A DNA stretch of 64,000 nucleotides from Plectosphaerella cucumerina (lineage: Eukaryota > Ascomycota > Sordariomycetes > Glomerellales > Plectosphaerellaceae), in contig JAGPXD010000005.1 in assembly GCA_020746995.1 (NCBI GenBank), positions 3,410,001-3,474,000 on the forward strand. Reading direction: 5' to 3'. The notes under the pieces are model-generated. The model did no database searches, was not told the origin of the DNA, and saw only the letters and a program-made list of their open reading frames with translations. The translations under genes were made by a program, and so were the position numbers. How positions within the stretch are numbered: the stretch's first letter is position 1; each line of letters begins with the position of its first letter. Below, in pieces: positions 1 to 11,983 of this stretch.

Positions 1-974
1 AGCTACTTCTTTCTACCAGGAGAGAGTGAACTTACGAGGTTGGCGTCCTGGTTCGAGTTTCCCGCGGCCGCGACGACGGGGATCCCGGCGTCGATGACGG
101 CTTTCCATGCGCTGTTGACGACGGCTGATGCCGACGATGCAAGGGAAGCGTTGATGACGGCCTTGCCTGTGCGGTTCCGCGCCGCTACATCGCGAGTTGC
201 CCACTCCAAGCCGGCGAGGACCCATGAGAGCTGGCCCAGTTCCGATCCGGTCACCTGGACGTCGATGAGGGCTGTCTTCTTCGCGACGCCGTAGGTACGT
301 CCGCCCACGATGCCGGCGACATGAGTGCCGTGCGTGCGGTCCGAGACGGCGCCGCCCGTCGCGTCGATGCCCAGGACTGCGCGGCCTTCGAAATCGACGT
401 GCGAGAGGAGGATGCCCGAGTCGAAGACGTAGGAGAACGTGCCTGCGCCAGCAGAGGTGTCGTAGATGTACTTCTCACCACGTCAGTCTTCCCCACGGCC
501 GCGTGAGGGCAGGAATACTTACATCAGAATCCGACACGGGCGGGTTCGCATGCGAAATGGCCGAAAGTCCCCAAGGCGGATTCGCCTGGCTCGTCAACGC
601 CGCAGCAAGATGAACAACCCCATCCTCCTCCACAGCCGTCACCTATCACCACCTCGTCAGCTCCCCTCTCGCCTTCGTCCGGACAAACTCACATTGACAT
701 TCGCCCTAATCTCCTCCAGCGTCTCCTCATCAAAAGAGCCCGCATATCCCGCGAACCCAGCAAACTCAAACGTCCTCTCCAGCCCTCCTCCAATATCCCC
801 CCGTCTCCGCACACCTCGGGCATGAACATCCGACACCCATCGCGCATGCAGCGCCAAGTCCGACGCAGCCTCAGGCTTCAGCGCAACAATGTACTTTCCC
901 GGGGCAGACCTTGCCTGCGGCGCGGCGTGCGCTCCGAGAGCGAGGAGAGAGACGAGGAAGGCGGAGAAGCTCAT
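1..974 (-). CDS. Secreted proteinase K-type subtilase (S8), C-terminal part beyond the window
   Basis: Extracellular serine endopeptidase. Exons read 974-693, 642-523 and 473-36; the third ends at a GTAAGT donor, so the rest lies past the left edge. A signal peptide (MSFSAFLVSLLALGAHA) is followed by an I9 inhibitor propeptide (APGKYIVALKP near residue 23) and then the mature domain. Catalytic Asp is about residue 152 in FDSGI and His about 182 in HGTHVAGI; the oxyanion Asn lies in AAGNS. The nucleophile Ser is off the window. The segment that is usually SLGG in this family, which lines the substrate cleft, reads SLAS here. A TATA-like box sits about 70 bp upstream. The family is clear; whether the gene is intact cannot be judged. 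Confidence 0.92.
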
Positions 975-1043
975 GTTTGAACAGAAGAAGCAATGTCGTA
1001 CACACCATCCGCACAAACATCCCCCGTCGTCCGGGACGCGCAC

Positions 1044-1050
1044 CTTTATA
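1044..1050 (-). promoter_or_regulatory. TATA-like box of the left subtilase gene
   Basis: TATAAAG on the minus strand, about 70 bp upstream of the subtilase ATG at 974. The spacing fits a short 5' leader. Confidence 0.5.
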
Positions 1051-1719
1051 GTACTCCCGCAAAGCGAAGCGCGTCCCAAGCAGGAAGGTGCTCACATGCG
1101 TCTCGGCATCCCCATCGCGGGTGAAGCCGTCCAGGGCAGAGTCGCATCGCAGATGGAGATGGCGGCAGTGTTGGCGAGGATCTATTGCCAAATCAGTCCC
1201 CCAACCCCGGATGGCATCAGAACCCCGGCAGTGGGGGTCAACCCTCGTCGACTTCCCAGATCAAGAAGGAGCATCACGACTACGCCCGGTGATGTGCTCG
1301 CCAGCGAGTCATGGGTATGCGTCGGCCATCGGGGACAAGGGGGAATCGCAATCGACTCGTACATTATCTGTCTAACAGTTCATGGCTGGTCTTCCTGACC
1401 AGTGTGGAATGTCCCTCCCTCCAAACTCCGTTTCCCTTCCTGAGCGACGGTCCGCGATATACAACGCGTATGCTTCCGACCGTGGCGACATAAGGGGCAA
1501 AAAAGGAGGAAAATAGAAGAGTGTGACTTGGCCGTCCATCGTGAGTCGTCGTCATGGGTCGGGGCGCGCGGATGCAGGGGGAATACCGAGACCAAGACGA
1601 GAGCCAAAGAAAAAATGCCACGTCGTGACAATACAACGCCAGCGCGTGAAGAAGAAAAGGGATTGTCTAATCATACATGTCACTTCGTGTGGGTGAGGCA
1701 GTAAGGTCGTAAAAAGCCA
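1051..1719. other. Intergenic, divergent/tandem spacer
   Basis: Promoter side of the left subtilase and 3' flank of the minus-strand gene ending at 1720. No convincing exon, tRNA or repeat seen. Confidence 0.6.
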
Positions 1720-4700
1720 TCATCTGTAACCGCCTACCTGGGCAGAGGTGGAAGAGTTCGTGCTGGTGCTTTCGCGGTTGGGCCTGCGAAGGAGGCTGGT
1801 GGTGCGGCTAAGTAGCGAGGACGGTCCTTGGGAGACGTGTCGCTGCCCGCGCTCTTCGGCTAGCTTGTCGGCCACGCTGTTGCCCTCGCGCTCAGTCGCG
1901 GACCGGTCGAGGAAGCGGCGGCCGCTTAATGCAGATCCGAAGGATGAGGGGGACGCCAGGCGGCTGCCGAGCATGGATGACCCGACTCGTCTACGCGGGA
2001 GGCTGGACGTCCCTGCCGCGGACGCGTCCTGGCTTTGGTAGCTCGGGGGGTGCTGGTGAGAGACGGCGCGGAATGCGTTGACATCTGTGGCCGCCCTCGA
2101 AGGGGGCCTGAACTGGATGTCGTCTGAGTCGAGGTCATGTGCTGTCTTCCTATCACGGAGCAGCGAGGTTGTGCGGCCCTCGTCAGGCTCCTCGGTGCCT
2201 GCCCTTCGCGTCCTGAGCATCATGGATGACCGCCGCCCGTCCTCGGGCTCCTCCGTGGCAGCTCTCCTCGTCCTGTTGATCAGAAGCGAGGACTTGCGTC
2301 CGAGGGCGCCAGAAGCGGCTGGTGTCGACAGCAGGGGCGTGCTCGGGGCCGGAGCGAAGCGCGGTGTTGGCAGGGCGCTCGAATTGAGCATGGTGTTTCT
2401 CCGCTCCTCGAGCTTCGACATGGCACGCGGACTAGGAATGCTGTTGGTTCGCTCGGCGGGTTCAGTGGTCGTGACGCTACCACGGCGCTGATGACCGCTG
2501 CCTTGCAGGGTAGGGAAGGCCTTGGTGAGGGTAGGTGTGGTAGGCGTGCCGTCGTTCCGTGGCCCCGGTGACTGCACCGTGACCGTCTTGACCTGGGAGG
2601 CGGCTGCTTCGCCATTCAGTTGAATCACCAGCTCCGTCAGGCTTCGACATATGCCCTCTGCACGCCGCCGAAGCTGGCGATCTGTCAGCGTGCCTCCAGC
2701 ACCGATGGTGCTGGCGCCGCTGGAGATCGGCCCGGGCATGCCGGCCGTGCCCATCATTGCAAGAAGAGCCACGGCATCGTTCGCTGCATTCTCGAGAGCC
2801 TGGTTAACCTCATCGCTCAGGACGCCCTTGGACCGGCCGAGGGCGGACACGAGCAGCGGCTGCTGCGTCTCCTTCTGTGACGACGTAGTGCTACTGGCGT
2901 CGTTGAGGAGCATGGCGCCGCCTGGGGCTTGTTTTGGCGATGTTGATACAGTCGTGTTGGTGGCCGTCGGCGGCCTCTCGTCGAGGGCCTTGTGCATGGC
3001 TGCGCTTGACGTCGAGGGGAGCTTGCCAGTAAGCTCGAGCCTGTGAATGCGGGACTTGATCTCGTCGAGCTCGTCCCAGACGGTCGAAGGGGCCGTCGTG
3101 GACGCCGTCGATTCGGTGCCCTCGGGGTGATGGTAGTCCTGGCGGGGAGGTTCCGCGGTGCGTGGCGCCAGTGGTGAAGAGTTGAAGGTGCGGGGTTGGC
3201 TGTAGTTCAGGGTCGAGTGCCTGTAAGCGGCCGGGGTTCGGGCGGCAGAGTAAGGTCCGTTGCTATCGGTGATCGAAGTCCTCCGCCTGGCGTAAGAGGA
3301 GATCTCGGCTCCGTTGTCGTGGAATGCCTGTGACCGAGGGGTGATAGGGGAGGCGCGACTCCCAAGTCTCAGGGGGCGAAGGTCCTCGCCGGGATGGGCA
3401 GAGGCGGCCTTCTCCTTCAAACCGCGATAGGGTACGTGACCAACAATGTCGGTGCTGGCGTCGTCGTCAAGCTGGCGTGTCCGCGAGCGTGTCGACTCTT
3501 GATCAGACAGGCGTCGTGGCCGCTGCGGCGACGCAGGCCTGTAGGACGAGGGGATGTTGGTAGAGAGGGGTCGGCGATGTGACGATCGGGTGACCCGAGA
3601 CTGGGCGTCTGTCAGTTCACGTCCTTCCATGTCATGCTTTGGCCTGGTGGGGAGAAGACGGAGAGAAGGGTTCAAGGGATGGTGCCGAGTCGTAACCCCC
3701 ACCGGCACGATGGATGCGAGACACGTGGGAAAAGGGGGCAGTGGGTAACAGGTGTTGGGGATAGATTTTCGGGCGAGGTGACGTGCAGCGGGACGGTAGG
3801 ATTGGAATGTGGTAGCGGGGGGGAGGATCGTCTCTCGAACGAGGGGGATGCGTTGATCCACGGATGTGACCTTTTGCGCCAGAGCGTCATCCTTGTCCGG
3901 GCACGGCCGTTGGGGAGAGCGCTAAGAGCGACTCGAAACGTGAAGAAGCAAATCAAGGTCGAGGGGGGAAGGAGGGGGGCGGCGGCCAAAGAGCATTCAA
4001 AAACTTACCATGGGGTTGGTGTGGTCGGCGGCGGCGGCGCCGGTGTTGGCATCGGCGCCGCTTCGCGGGGCCGAGCCTTCTTGCCTGGCAATCTTCATGA
4101 AGACGTCACCGGTGGTGTCGTCGGCGTCCTGGGCGGCAGCGGCAGCGGCAGCGGCAGCAGCATCGCGCCGTGACATGGCGGCGGTGGTGGTCGTCGTCTG
4201 CATCGTCTCGTCGTCGGAGCGGCCCTCGAGGGCGCGAAGGGTGCGGTCGCGGTGGTTCGGGTCGCCGTAGTCGTCTCCGGACGAGTCGCCGGCGTGGATC
4301 GGGGACGAGTTCATATCAAGCCCGAAACTACGCCGCGAGCCGGAGGAGCGAAAGGAGCGGATGGGGGCGACGCGGACCGAGGGGGCGGGGGTGTTGCTGG
4401 GTTTGCGGAAGGAAAGGGGAGGGCGCGACCGAGTGGGTTGTCGTTTTTCATCGGTCGGGCTCGAGGCCTGTGTCGCGAGCGACTTTGGAAGGATGAGCTC
4501 GCGCTGGCCTTGTGCCCACTCCTTTGTCGTGGCGTCGCCGTTGGAGTCGAGGGACGTCTGGCGTCGGGAGGTGAGGAAGTGCGCGCCTGACGCGGACTCG
4601 GAACCGTTGGAGCCGCGTGACGATGCAGGTGCCCGTCGATGTTGTAGCCTCGTACTGGTCGTTGCAGCAGTGGCGGTGGGCGCGTCAAGTGGTGGCGGCG

Positions 4701-5514
4701 AGTCGGGGAAGGAAGCCGGTCGGGTGGTTGTCGTCTTTGCAGGTGCAGGTGCAGGTGCAGGCGCAGTTGTCGTGGGAGACCGTGCGTCTTGGAAGGTGGA
4801 AGCGCGGGTTCGTGGGCTCGCGCGAGGGGGTTGATCCGTGTCGTGGTCGTGGTCGAGATGACGATGCTGGGATTGTTGTTCGGGTTGGTGGCGATGGATT
4901 GGTGGTTGCGCCTGATGTGTTGTCAGGCGCGGGGAATTGTCACCAATGGCGTGGTAGCGTGGGCTGTTTTGTTGATGGGCGGCTTCGAGGTCGCTACCGC
5001 TGCCGCTGCTGGCGCTACCGGTGCTGCTGACGGAACGATGAGGTCTTCGTGCAGATGCGACAGGGCCACTGCCGTTGTGTTCCCCGCTGTTGAGGGGATC
5101 TTGTTGTGGGCTCGAATTGCCGTTCTGGGCGATTGCCCTCGATTGATTTGGCGAGCCGGGGGTCGTGGGAGAAGGTGCCGCAGAGCCTGAGTGCTGGTGT
5201 TGTTGCTGATGATGGTATTGCGGCGAGGGCAGGGACAGCGATTGCTGCTTATTCTGCAGGTCGGCGAAGCGGAAGGCGGGCAATTTGGATGAGTTGTGGT
5301 TTTGACGGTGGGTGTGGTAGGGCGAGGTCTGGGCCGAAGAAGACGGCGAGTCAGAGGCTGACATCGACAGCGACCCCCGCGAGGTCGAGGTTGCTGCGGT
5401 GCCAGTGGTGCTGCTGCCATTTACAGAGGGTGCGGCTGCTGAACCCAGGGGGGTCGCACCGCTGTGGCCCGGCGAGTTTGAGCCTGCATGGCCCGCTCCC
5501 GGGGTCTCCGTCAT
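1720..5514 (-). CDS. Large disordered conserved fungal protein, function unknown
   Basis: Two exons, 5514-4009 and 3600-1720, encode about 1,128 residues. The intron is long (408 nt), has a GTAAGT donor and a CTGAC branch just before CCCAG, and joins NPM to SRVTRSS. The N-terminal half is Ser/Pro/Gln/His-rich with a run of ten Ala (GCN repeat near 4135-4165). An ordered patch with WDELDEIKSRIHRLELTGK near residue 676 could form a short coiled coil. Around residues 940-985 a unit of the type RTRRAxTEEPxxGR is repeated two to three times. There is no signal peptide or membrane segment. I recall related serine-rich proteins in other filamentous ascomycetes but know no function. The ATG at 5514 is the first sensible start. 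The gene is real by its conserved-looking blocks and splice signals; its role is unknown. Confidence 0.75.
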
Positions 5515-8500
5515 GCTGCGACGAGCCCCCTATCCCAGGGTCGCCGCTCGAACAGATGGAGGGGATGTCTCTGATGGGGCACGTTTGGAGTGCACCGGGG
5601 TCCTACGACTTGAGATGTTTCTGATCGGCCTCCAGTCCTGATGGACGGGATGTTTCTCTCCAGGGTCGGTGCCGGGACTGCTCGTTTTTCCCTCCTAACA
5701 CTTTCGTCTCTCGAGGTGACACGGCGGCTGTCGGCTGTCCGCGTGTGTGATCGGACGATGGAGGATTGTCTGGTTGGAAATGCCGTCGGTGTGTTTCCGA
5801 CTTTGATTGTCTCTTGCATAGATCGGTCGAGCGGTAGATTGTCGCGGACCTGTGAGACGCTATGTCGTGGGTTCGTGGAACGACGCAGGGTGGTCGAGGG
5901 GGTATCATGTAGTGTTGATTATGGATCGAGGCTTGTCGCGCCTAAGAGATGCAAGGTGTCGTCGAGAAGTCGAGTATTACGTTGAAGGAAATTGGTGATT
6001 GTTTGGTATTCGTGGATTACAATGGAAAGGGGTCGGATGGTGTCGATGCGTCGGGGCCAGATGAGCATGGCATGGGAGTTGAATGACTGTGAGTGGTGAC
6101 GCGAGATTTTCGAGAACAACGGTCGGGGATTTGTCTCGAGAAGAGCCTTCGGGTCGAATGGCCAGACGAAGAGGAGGGGGTATCGTCGACGGCGGCGTCC
6201 TGTTGGCGGGAAAAGACGTGTGTGCGCCTCTCGTGTGAGTCGAAACCCGAGGTGTCCGGTGGCACCTCTCGACGTGATGTCCAAAAACAGCCCAGCCGGC
6301 GAGGATGGACAGAGATGAGGTCGACTCGACTCGACTCGACACAACACCGGTGGCGGGAAGGCGTATGTACAAGACGAGCAAGCTTCAGGTTCACGTCGTC
6401 TCGCGCCCTGGAGTAGAACTCGCGCCCGTCACCTGCAGCAGAGCGGTGCCTCAGGAGAGCATCGACTCTGGCCTCCTTTCCCGTCAGGTCTGGTCAGTTG
6501 AGCTGGAGCTGCGATACCCCTGAGCCGGTCGGTCGTGCCTTCCCTCTCTCCCTCGAGTGTCGGTCCGCTGGGGCCTGTCGACCGTTGTTTCCTCCACTCG
6601 CTAACACGGTTGCGTCTTGGACTACAGGGGCCGAGACAGGGGAGAAGGAGCTTTGGCTGCGCTAGAGCGGGCTCGATGGGGGAAGGTCCGGGTATCTCAC
6701 GCGTCCGACTCCTTCCCGGTCCACTGTGCCTGACTGATGAAGCGACAAAAGCAATGTGCGATGGGGCAGGCGCAGTCCACAGAGCGGGGGGAGACGCACC
6801 TGCCCAGTGCCGTCACAGAGCATCACGCATCAGGCACACGGCAGGTGCGGTCTTTCTAGGGGCAGCTTCCATGGATATCCCGTCTGCATTCAGGGAAGTT
6901 GGTCCCGTCCCGAGCAGCCGGGCAATGACGGGACACCTGCTGCTTGGAGTTGGAACCCAGCCCCTCCTTCAAGTCTTGTCTTTTTTTTCTTCCTCACTGT
7001 TGAAGCAAACTTCGTGCTGACGTTCCAAGTACAGACGTCCATCTCCAGATGACATGCCGGTATGCACTGCACAAACCCGAGCTTGTGCACGACGGCGGAT
7101 CAGTCCACTCATGCAAGGCATTCATTTATACAGCACACCTTGACCGAGTCCCAGTCCCAGCACGGGCATCTGCGCGCACATCATCCATCGCCCGGGCCGC
7201 TGTCGACTACCCCTCCGAAGTCCGCTCACAAAGTTTCTCCAGGCCTCGCCTCGTCGTCCTCTGCCCAATCGCACGGCCTCTTGCCCTGCCGTGGCCCATG
7301 CCATCGTTGTCGATTGACAAGGGCCGCCGAGGGCTGGGCAGGGCAGCACACTGCCCCAAGCTCCCGCCGGTGGAGTCGCAACAGGGACCGGTGGACCTTA
7401 ATCTTCAAGCCCTGGGGGAGCAGGGAAGCGCAAGGTCTCAGGCAACGCCAGCCAAGGACTCTACTCCGGCGCGCCATCCGACCTCACTTCATCTTCGCGT
7501 CGAAATCCTTGCCGGCGAACAACGTGCTCTCCCGCCGGCCTTGCCATGACAGCTGAAGCCAAGCGGTCCGAGAGCTTGCGGGGGCTCTTTTTATACGAGT
7601 CAGCGGTTGAGCGGGCGGGGTGTCGTGCGCGACGATATTGGTCCCCAATTCGACAACCAGATACGCGCATGATGACCCTGGTCTGGCGCAGCGAGAAAAA
7701 GGAGAAGACGGACGCGGGCGCGCACCCTCGCTCGCACGGCAGCTCCTGAAAGTCAAATCCTGTTTGCCCAGACGACCTGTCACCATTGCCATGGAGAGCC
7801 TTGTCGTGCGATGGCCAACGGCCTTCCATCCTGATGAAAAACAGGAGGTTGGGGAGGCAGGAGAGTCCATCCTGAACCAGGAAACCCCCCGGAGCCGAGA
7901 ACGCCGCGGCGTCGCTGCACCGCCGACGCTCGAAGAAGTCTGGCCTCCTTTTCCCCTCCACCAGCATCTGGCCTGCTGATGCTGAGCCTTCCTGCAGCCG
8001 AAAGGGGGCATGCATGCTGCTGCAGCAGCAGTGCAGCATGGTTCCTGCGAGGCAGGCCCGGGCACAGACACCACGACGGCGGGCCCCAGTTTCTTGTAGA
8101 GGGGCCATCTCCATCGAAACAATCAACCTGTCCATCAAAGGGGCATCCGTGCCCTCGGCCTACGGACCATTCCCGCATGGCGTTATGGCGCATCGTCGAG
8201 CCCGACGCCGACGTCGACGCCGACGCGCATCGCGCCCGTTCGGCAGTCTTGCAGCCACAACTACCGTCGCGCCTCGACCGATTGATTGCTCGCTTCTGCA
8301 CGCCAGGTCTTAGATACCCGGCTGGGGCAACTGTCTTGTCTCATCGGGTGCATTCAGCGATGGGATCACCTTGGCAGATCGCTCAAGTAGAGCTGCGTCC
8401 AAGACGTGGACACGGACATGGACACGGACGAAATGGCCAAACATTCTCGCTTCCACATTCCCTCCATCGCCAGGGTCTGAGGTAGGATGTTTCCTTTCCG

Positions 8501-9338
8501 GCCCTGTTCTGCAGATCTGCTCGAGCGCGCAGGGGTCACGGGGATGAAGGGGTTACGTGTGGGTGCTTGGGCACTGGTCTCGGAGGTCAAGTCCAAGTCC
8601 AACGTGGCCGAACGCCGCTAGGTATTTGACGATGGCATATGGAGTTGCACAGCTGCGCAGAGTTCTTGCCGGCGGCATCTGCCTGTTGCAGGGTCGTCTA
8701 TCTGTCATTTGACGTTGCTGTCAACTCCACCACCCGGTGGCATGCTTCCGCAGGGAGAAAGACATCACCGGCCTGGTTGTATCGGTGCGGGACTGGACTC
8801 TTCGTGATTGTGGACTGCGAAAGGGCCTGGTCTGAAATGTGCCGATCCCCGAGTCTAGCCAGATGAGGGTCCATAACAGAATAATCCTCCGCTGATATAG
8901 ATTTGCAGCAGATCATAGAATGCAGCAGGTCAGTTGATCAGCACCTGCAGTGAAGGCGAAAGGCCTGCAATGGCCAAGATGAAGATGTCTTCAAATTGGC
9001 CTCAATCGGCCGCAAGGCTGAAGCCGTGACTCAGGCGGCGAAGCCCCACCAATCCGATTGCCCGCCAACACCGCTAGCTCTTGACTGCCCAACTTGGTCC
9101 AACCTCAGATGTGAAAGCCCTACCCGTCATCCGAACAGTAGCAAACCACTCCCTGTCACTCAAGTGAATTTTCCAAGCTATTCATCTGAAGTTTGACCTC
9201 ACCTCAGGTCACAAACGATTTCGTAGCAAACTCAACGCAACCCCTCACAAAATTCGGTCCGCACTCAGCACACGGCAGTTTCTCAGAACACTGTCAACCA
9301 CATCTTCAACTTCAATAACCTTCATACGACCCGGCATC
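5515..9338. other. 3.8 kb gap without a convincing gene
   Basis: Upstream region of two divergent genes. It holds a (TCGAC)4 run at 6321-6340, T-rich and GC-rich stretches, and a minus-strand TATAAAAAG near 7589-7597 without a clear gene behind it. Open frames at 7461-8138 (two overlapping frames) look like chance openings in GC-rich DNA. Confidence 0.5.
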
Positions 9339-10295
9339 ATGGCGTCAGAGACAGACAACGCTCATCTCGAGCTGGAAGACAGCGCCGCCACCGGGCAGAC
9401 ACGGAGAAGCGGCGGAGGCAGGCGCGGAGGCCGAGGAGGAGGCCGCGGCGGCGGCAGCGGCAAACCCATGGACCGCAACGTCCTCATCTCAAAGGGCCTC
9501 TCCAAGCTCCTCCGTCACCAAGCCGACAGCGCAGGCGTCAAGCTCGACGCCGGCGGCTGGGCAGAACTCGACAAAGTGGTACGTTCTCCCTGTCTTCCTC
9601 CTTCATCACCAACCCAGACTAAACGACTCCAGCTCGCCTATGGCCCCATCCGCTCCACAAAGGCAACCCTCGACGACATCCGCGCCGTCATTGCCAACAG
9701 CGACAAGACTCGCTTCGCCCTCAAGCCCAACCCGTCCACCAACCCCGCGGGCGACGAGTCCTCCCCCGACGCAGCCCACTTCCTCATCCGCGCCAACCAG
9801 GGCCACAGCATCAAGCTCGACTCGGCCGAGCTCCTGAAGCCCATCACCCTTGAGGTGGGGAACCTGCCCCCCGCGGCCGTGCATGGAACGTATCTCGCGA
9901 CGTGGCCCCTCATCGAGGCGTCGGGCGGCCTGCGCCGCATGGGCCGGAACCACGTGCACCTGGCGCAGGGGCTGCCGGACGAGATTGGGAAGGAGGTGAG
10001 CGGGATGAGGAGGGATGCGGAGGTGTTGGTGTATGTTGATGTGGAGGCGGCGCTGCGGGATGGGGGGATGGAGTGGTGGGTGAGTGAGAATGGGGTTGTG
10101 TTGACGGAGGGGGATAAGGAGGGGATGGTGCCGAGTAGGTACTTTAAGGAGGTTGTGGTCAGGGTGGCGGATGTCGGAACGATTTGGAGGGATGGGGAGA
10201 AGGTTGGTGAGGTGCCGGAGGGGGTGAAGGGGAGGCATGTCCCGGGTGGGAGGGGGAGGGGACGGGGAAGGGGGAGGGGAGGAAGGGTGCAGTGA
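9339..10295 (+). CDS. TPT1: tRNA 2'-phosphotransferase (Tpt1/KptA family)
   Basis: Removes the splice-junction 2'-phosphate left on ligated tRNA by transferring it to NAD+, the last step of fungal tRNA splicing. Exons 9339-9578 and 9633-10295 give 300 residues. The intron (9579-9632, GTACGT..CCAG) is 54 nt, stop-free and frame-neutral, so a retained form would add 18 residues. Family motifs: KGLSKLLRHQA (Arg-His of the RNA/NAD site), HFLIRANQGHS, GTYLATWPLIEASGGLRRMGR and LVYVDVEAA. Both ends carry extra RGG-type tracts (N-terminal GGRRGGRGGGRGGG, C-terminal GGRGRGRGRGRGGR) outside the catalytic core, possibly for RNA binding or nucleolar targeting. The window also holds an intron-bearing tRNA-Ala, a class of substrate this enzyme serves. 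Confidence 0.93.
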   Translation: MASETDNAHLELEDSAATGQTRRSGGGRRGGRGGGRGGGSGKPMDRNVLISKGLSKLLRHQADSAGVKLDAGGWAELDKVVRSPCLPPSSPTQTKRLQLAYGPIRSTKATLDDIRAVIANSDKTRFALKPNPSTNPAGDESSPDAAHFLIRANQGHSIKLDSAELLKPITLEVGNLPPAAVHGTYLATWPLIEASGGLRRMGRNHVHLAQGLPDEIGKEVSGMRRDAEVLVYVDVEAALRDGGMEWWVSENGVVLTEGDKEGMVPSRYFKEVVVRVADVGTIWRDGEKVGEVPEGVKGRHVPGGRGRGRGRGRGGRVQ

Positions 10296-10644
10296 GAGGG
10301 CATGAGGTAGTTCTAGGAAGTAGACTGGGCTGACTAGAACATGCTGAAGCCGTACTGTGAGGATAGCATCACGGACAACCATCTGCGAGCGATACATCAC
10401 TCTGATGGACAGGGCAGCTCAGTTGACACAGCGGTTCAGCAGCGAATTCGACGCAGTAGGACGATGTAGTAAGGCCCCTGACATTGGAGGCCGTTGGACG
10501 CTCTGGTGCAGCTGGACGTGCTATATGGTGGGACTCAGCATGCCCTTGGACCTTCTGTGTTGCGAGATTTTGTGCTGCATCTTAACCTGCATTTGATATC
10601 ATTCTTGAAACCGCTTTCAAATTCATGTCCTACAGTCCATAACA
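10296..10644. other. Short convergent 3' spacer
   Basis: 349 bp between the convergent stops of the Tpt1 gene and the dsRBM-like gene. Only 3' untranslated sequence is expected; nothing else seen. Confidence 0.6.
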
Positions 10645-11600
10645 TCATCCGGTCATACTGCGATACATCTCCTCCCTCCTCGCCTTCTCCGCCTCAAGCC
10701 ACTGATAAACGATCTCAGCCGCCTGCATCTGCGCCGCAGACGACGACTCAGCCCCGCGGACTGAACCCAGACCATCCGGGAACTTCGGGTGACTGAACTC
10801 GCACAGCGCCGTCCACGAACCATCATAGCTCTGGCTGAAGCTGTAAGTCGGCGGGGGCAGCTTGAGCTCCTGCGCGAGGATGTTCACCCTCGCCAAAACC
10901 TCCTTCTTCGCTTTATCAGCGAGAAGGGCCTCGAGCGCGGGGTTCGGCTGAGCGGGGGCTGGTGAGGCGGGAGCTCGCTGCGGTGCTGGCGTCGGCTGAG
11001 AGCTCTGTGACGTCGTCGGAGGCGGGAGTACATTCCCTGCCGAAGCGTCTGGAAGCTTCGCGCCCATGGGCAGAAGCAAGGCGCCGTTGACATGTAGGTA
11101 GGCGCATGCAGAATACGCCGCGAACTGGCGCGCCTGCTGCTTCCGAAGGAACGTGGCGGGTGCCTGGCCGTTGACAGCGACGGGGAAGCTGAGGGGCTCG
11201 CGCGTTTGGGGGGCGGGGATGACACATTTGCAGTGCCAGGCGATGTCGAAGCCGGACCCCGTGGGTTTGGGGATGGTGAAGGATTCTTCGGTGAAGTTGA
11301 GGGACGTTCCTGGGTGGTGCTTCTGCAGGTATTCTGGGAGTCGTTGTCAGCATCGTGCTCGAGGGGTGGGGGTGGGAGAAGCTTACGGTTCAGGTGGCCA
11401 ATGTAGTTGATGTTATCTTCCACGACGGCGCCTGCCTGCTTTATCGCTGGGGGAGGGATGAGGGTGTAGATGGCGGCGCGTTGGGCGGGCGTCAGGGTGC
11501 TGGGGGATCCTGACTGCTCTAGCCGTTGCTGTTGGGCTGCGAAGGCCTGGAGGGCTGCCCAGTCGATGGGTTGGTTCGTGGGCCAGGGATTTGAGGCCAT
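10645..11600 (-). CDS. Putative double-stranded RNA-binding (dsRBM-like) protein
   Basis: Exons 11600-11387 and 11333-10645 (intron 11334-11386, GTAAGC..CCCAG, joining GHLN to QYLQ) encode 300 residues. Two segments resemble dsRBM folds. The first, about 60-155, runs from NQYLQKHHPG to FLRKQQARQFAAYSACAYL. The second, about 225-290, has YDGSWTALCEF followed by an Ala-rich helix ending IVYQWLEAEKARRE. The linker is Pro/Ala/Ser-rich. No catalytic domain, signal peptide or membrane helix is visible, so an RNA-binding adaptor is the plain guess. The dsRBM assignment rests on pattern (beta strands then an Ala-rich helix) and is moderate. The ATG at 11600 begins the frame and is preceded by sequence without further coding signal. 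Confidence 0.72.
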
Positions 11601-11983
11601 TGTGAAGGGTGTTGTGGTGTGAATGAGGTCAAGTTGACAAGGCTGGCTTTTGATGGCGCGAGGTTAAAGTGGTGAGCCTCCCGCATGACGTGGGTCGAAG
11701 CAATTGGAGGGGTTTGGAATAGGCTTTGGATCGTCAAAGTAAGAGGACAGGGCTCGCTTTTGAAGACATCATGGCAAAAGGAAGGCGCATTTCTGCGCCT
11801 CACATCACATCGGGCCTCCAGATAAAATCAAAGATGACTTCCATGAAACGCTATGTAAGTTTTCCGAGCCCCCAAATGCACTACAAGTCGAGCAAAACAA
11901 CATCCCAACCTGCCCGCCCTCGAGCAAAACCAGCACCACCTCGGGTATATCCACAAGCACCCCAGCATTCCAGCGAGCGACTC
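11601..11983. other. Spacer between dsRBM-like gene and EFG1
   Basis: Promoter of the dsRBM-like gene and 3' flank of EFG1, both minus strand. No feature recognised. Confidence 0.55.

Noticed and set aside
7461..8138. Long minus-strand frames of 212-225 codons
   Set aside because: Two overlapping frames are open at once, no domain is seen and composition is low-complexity GC; probably chance.
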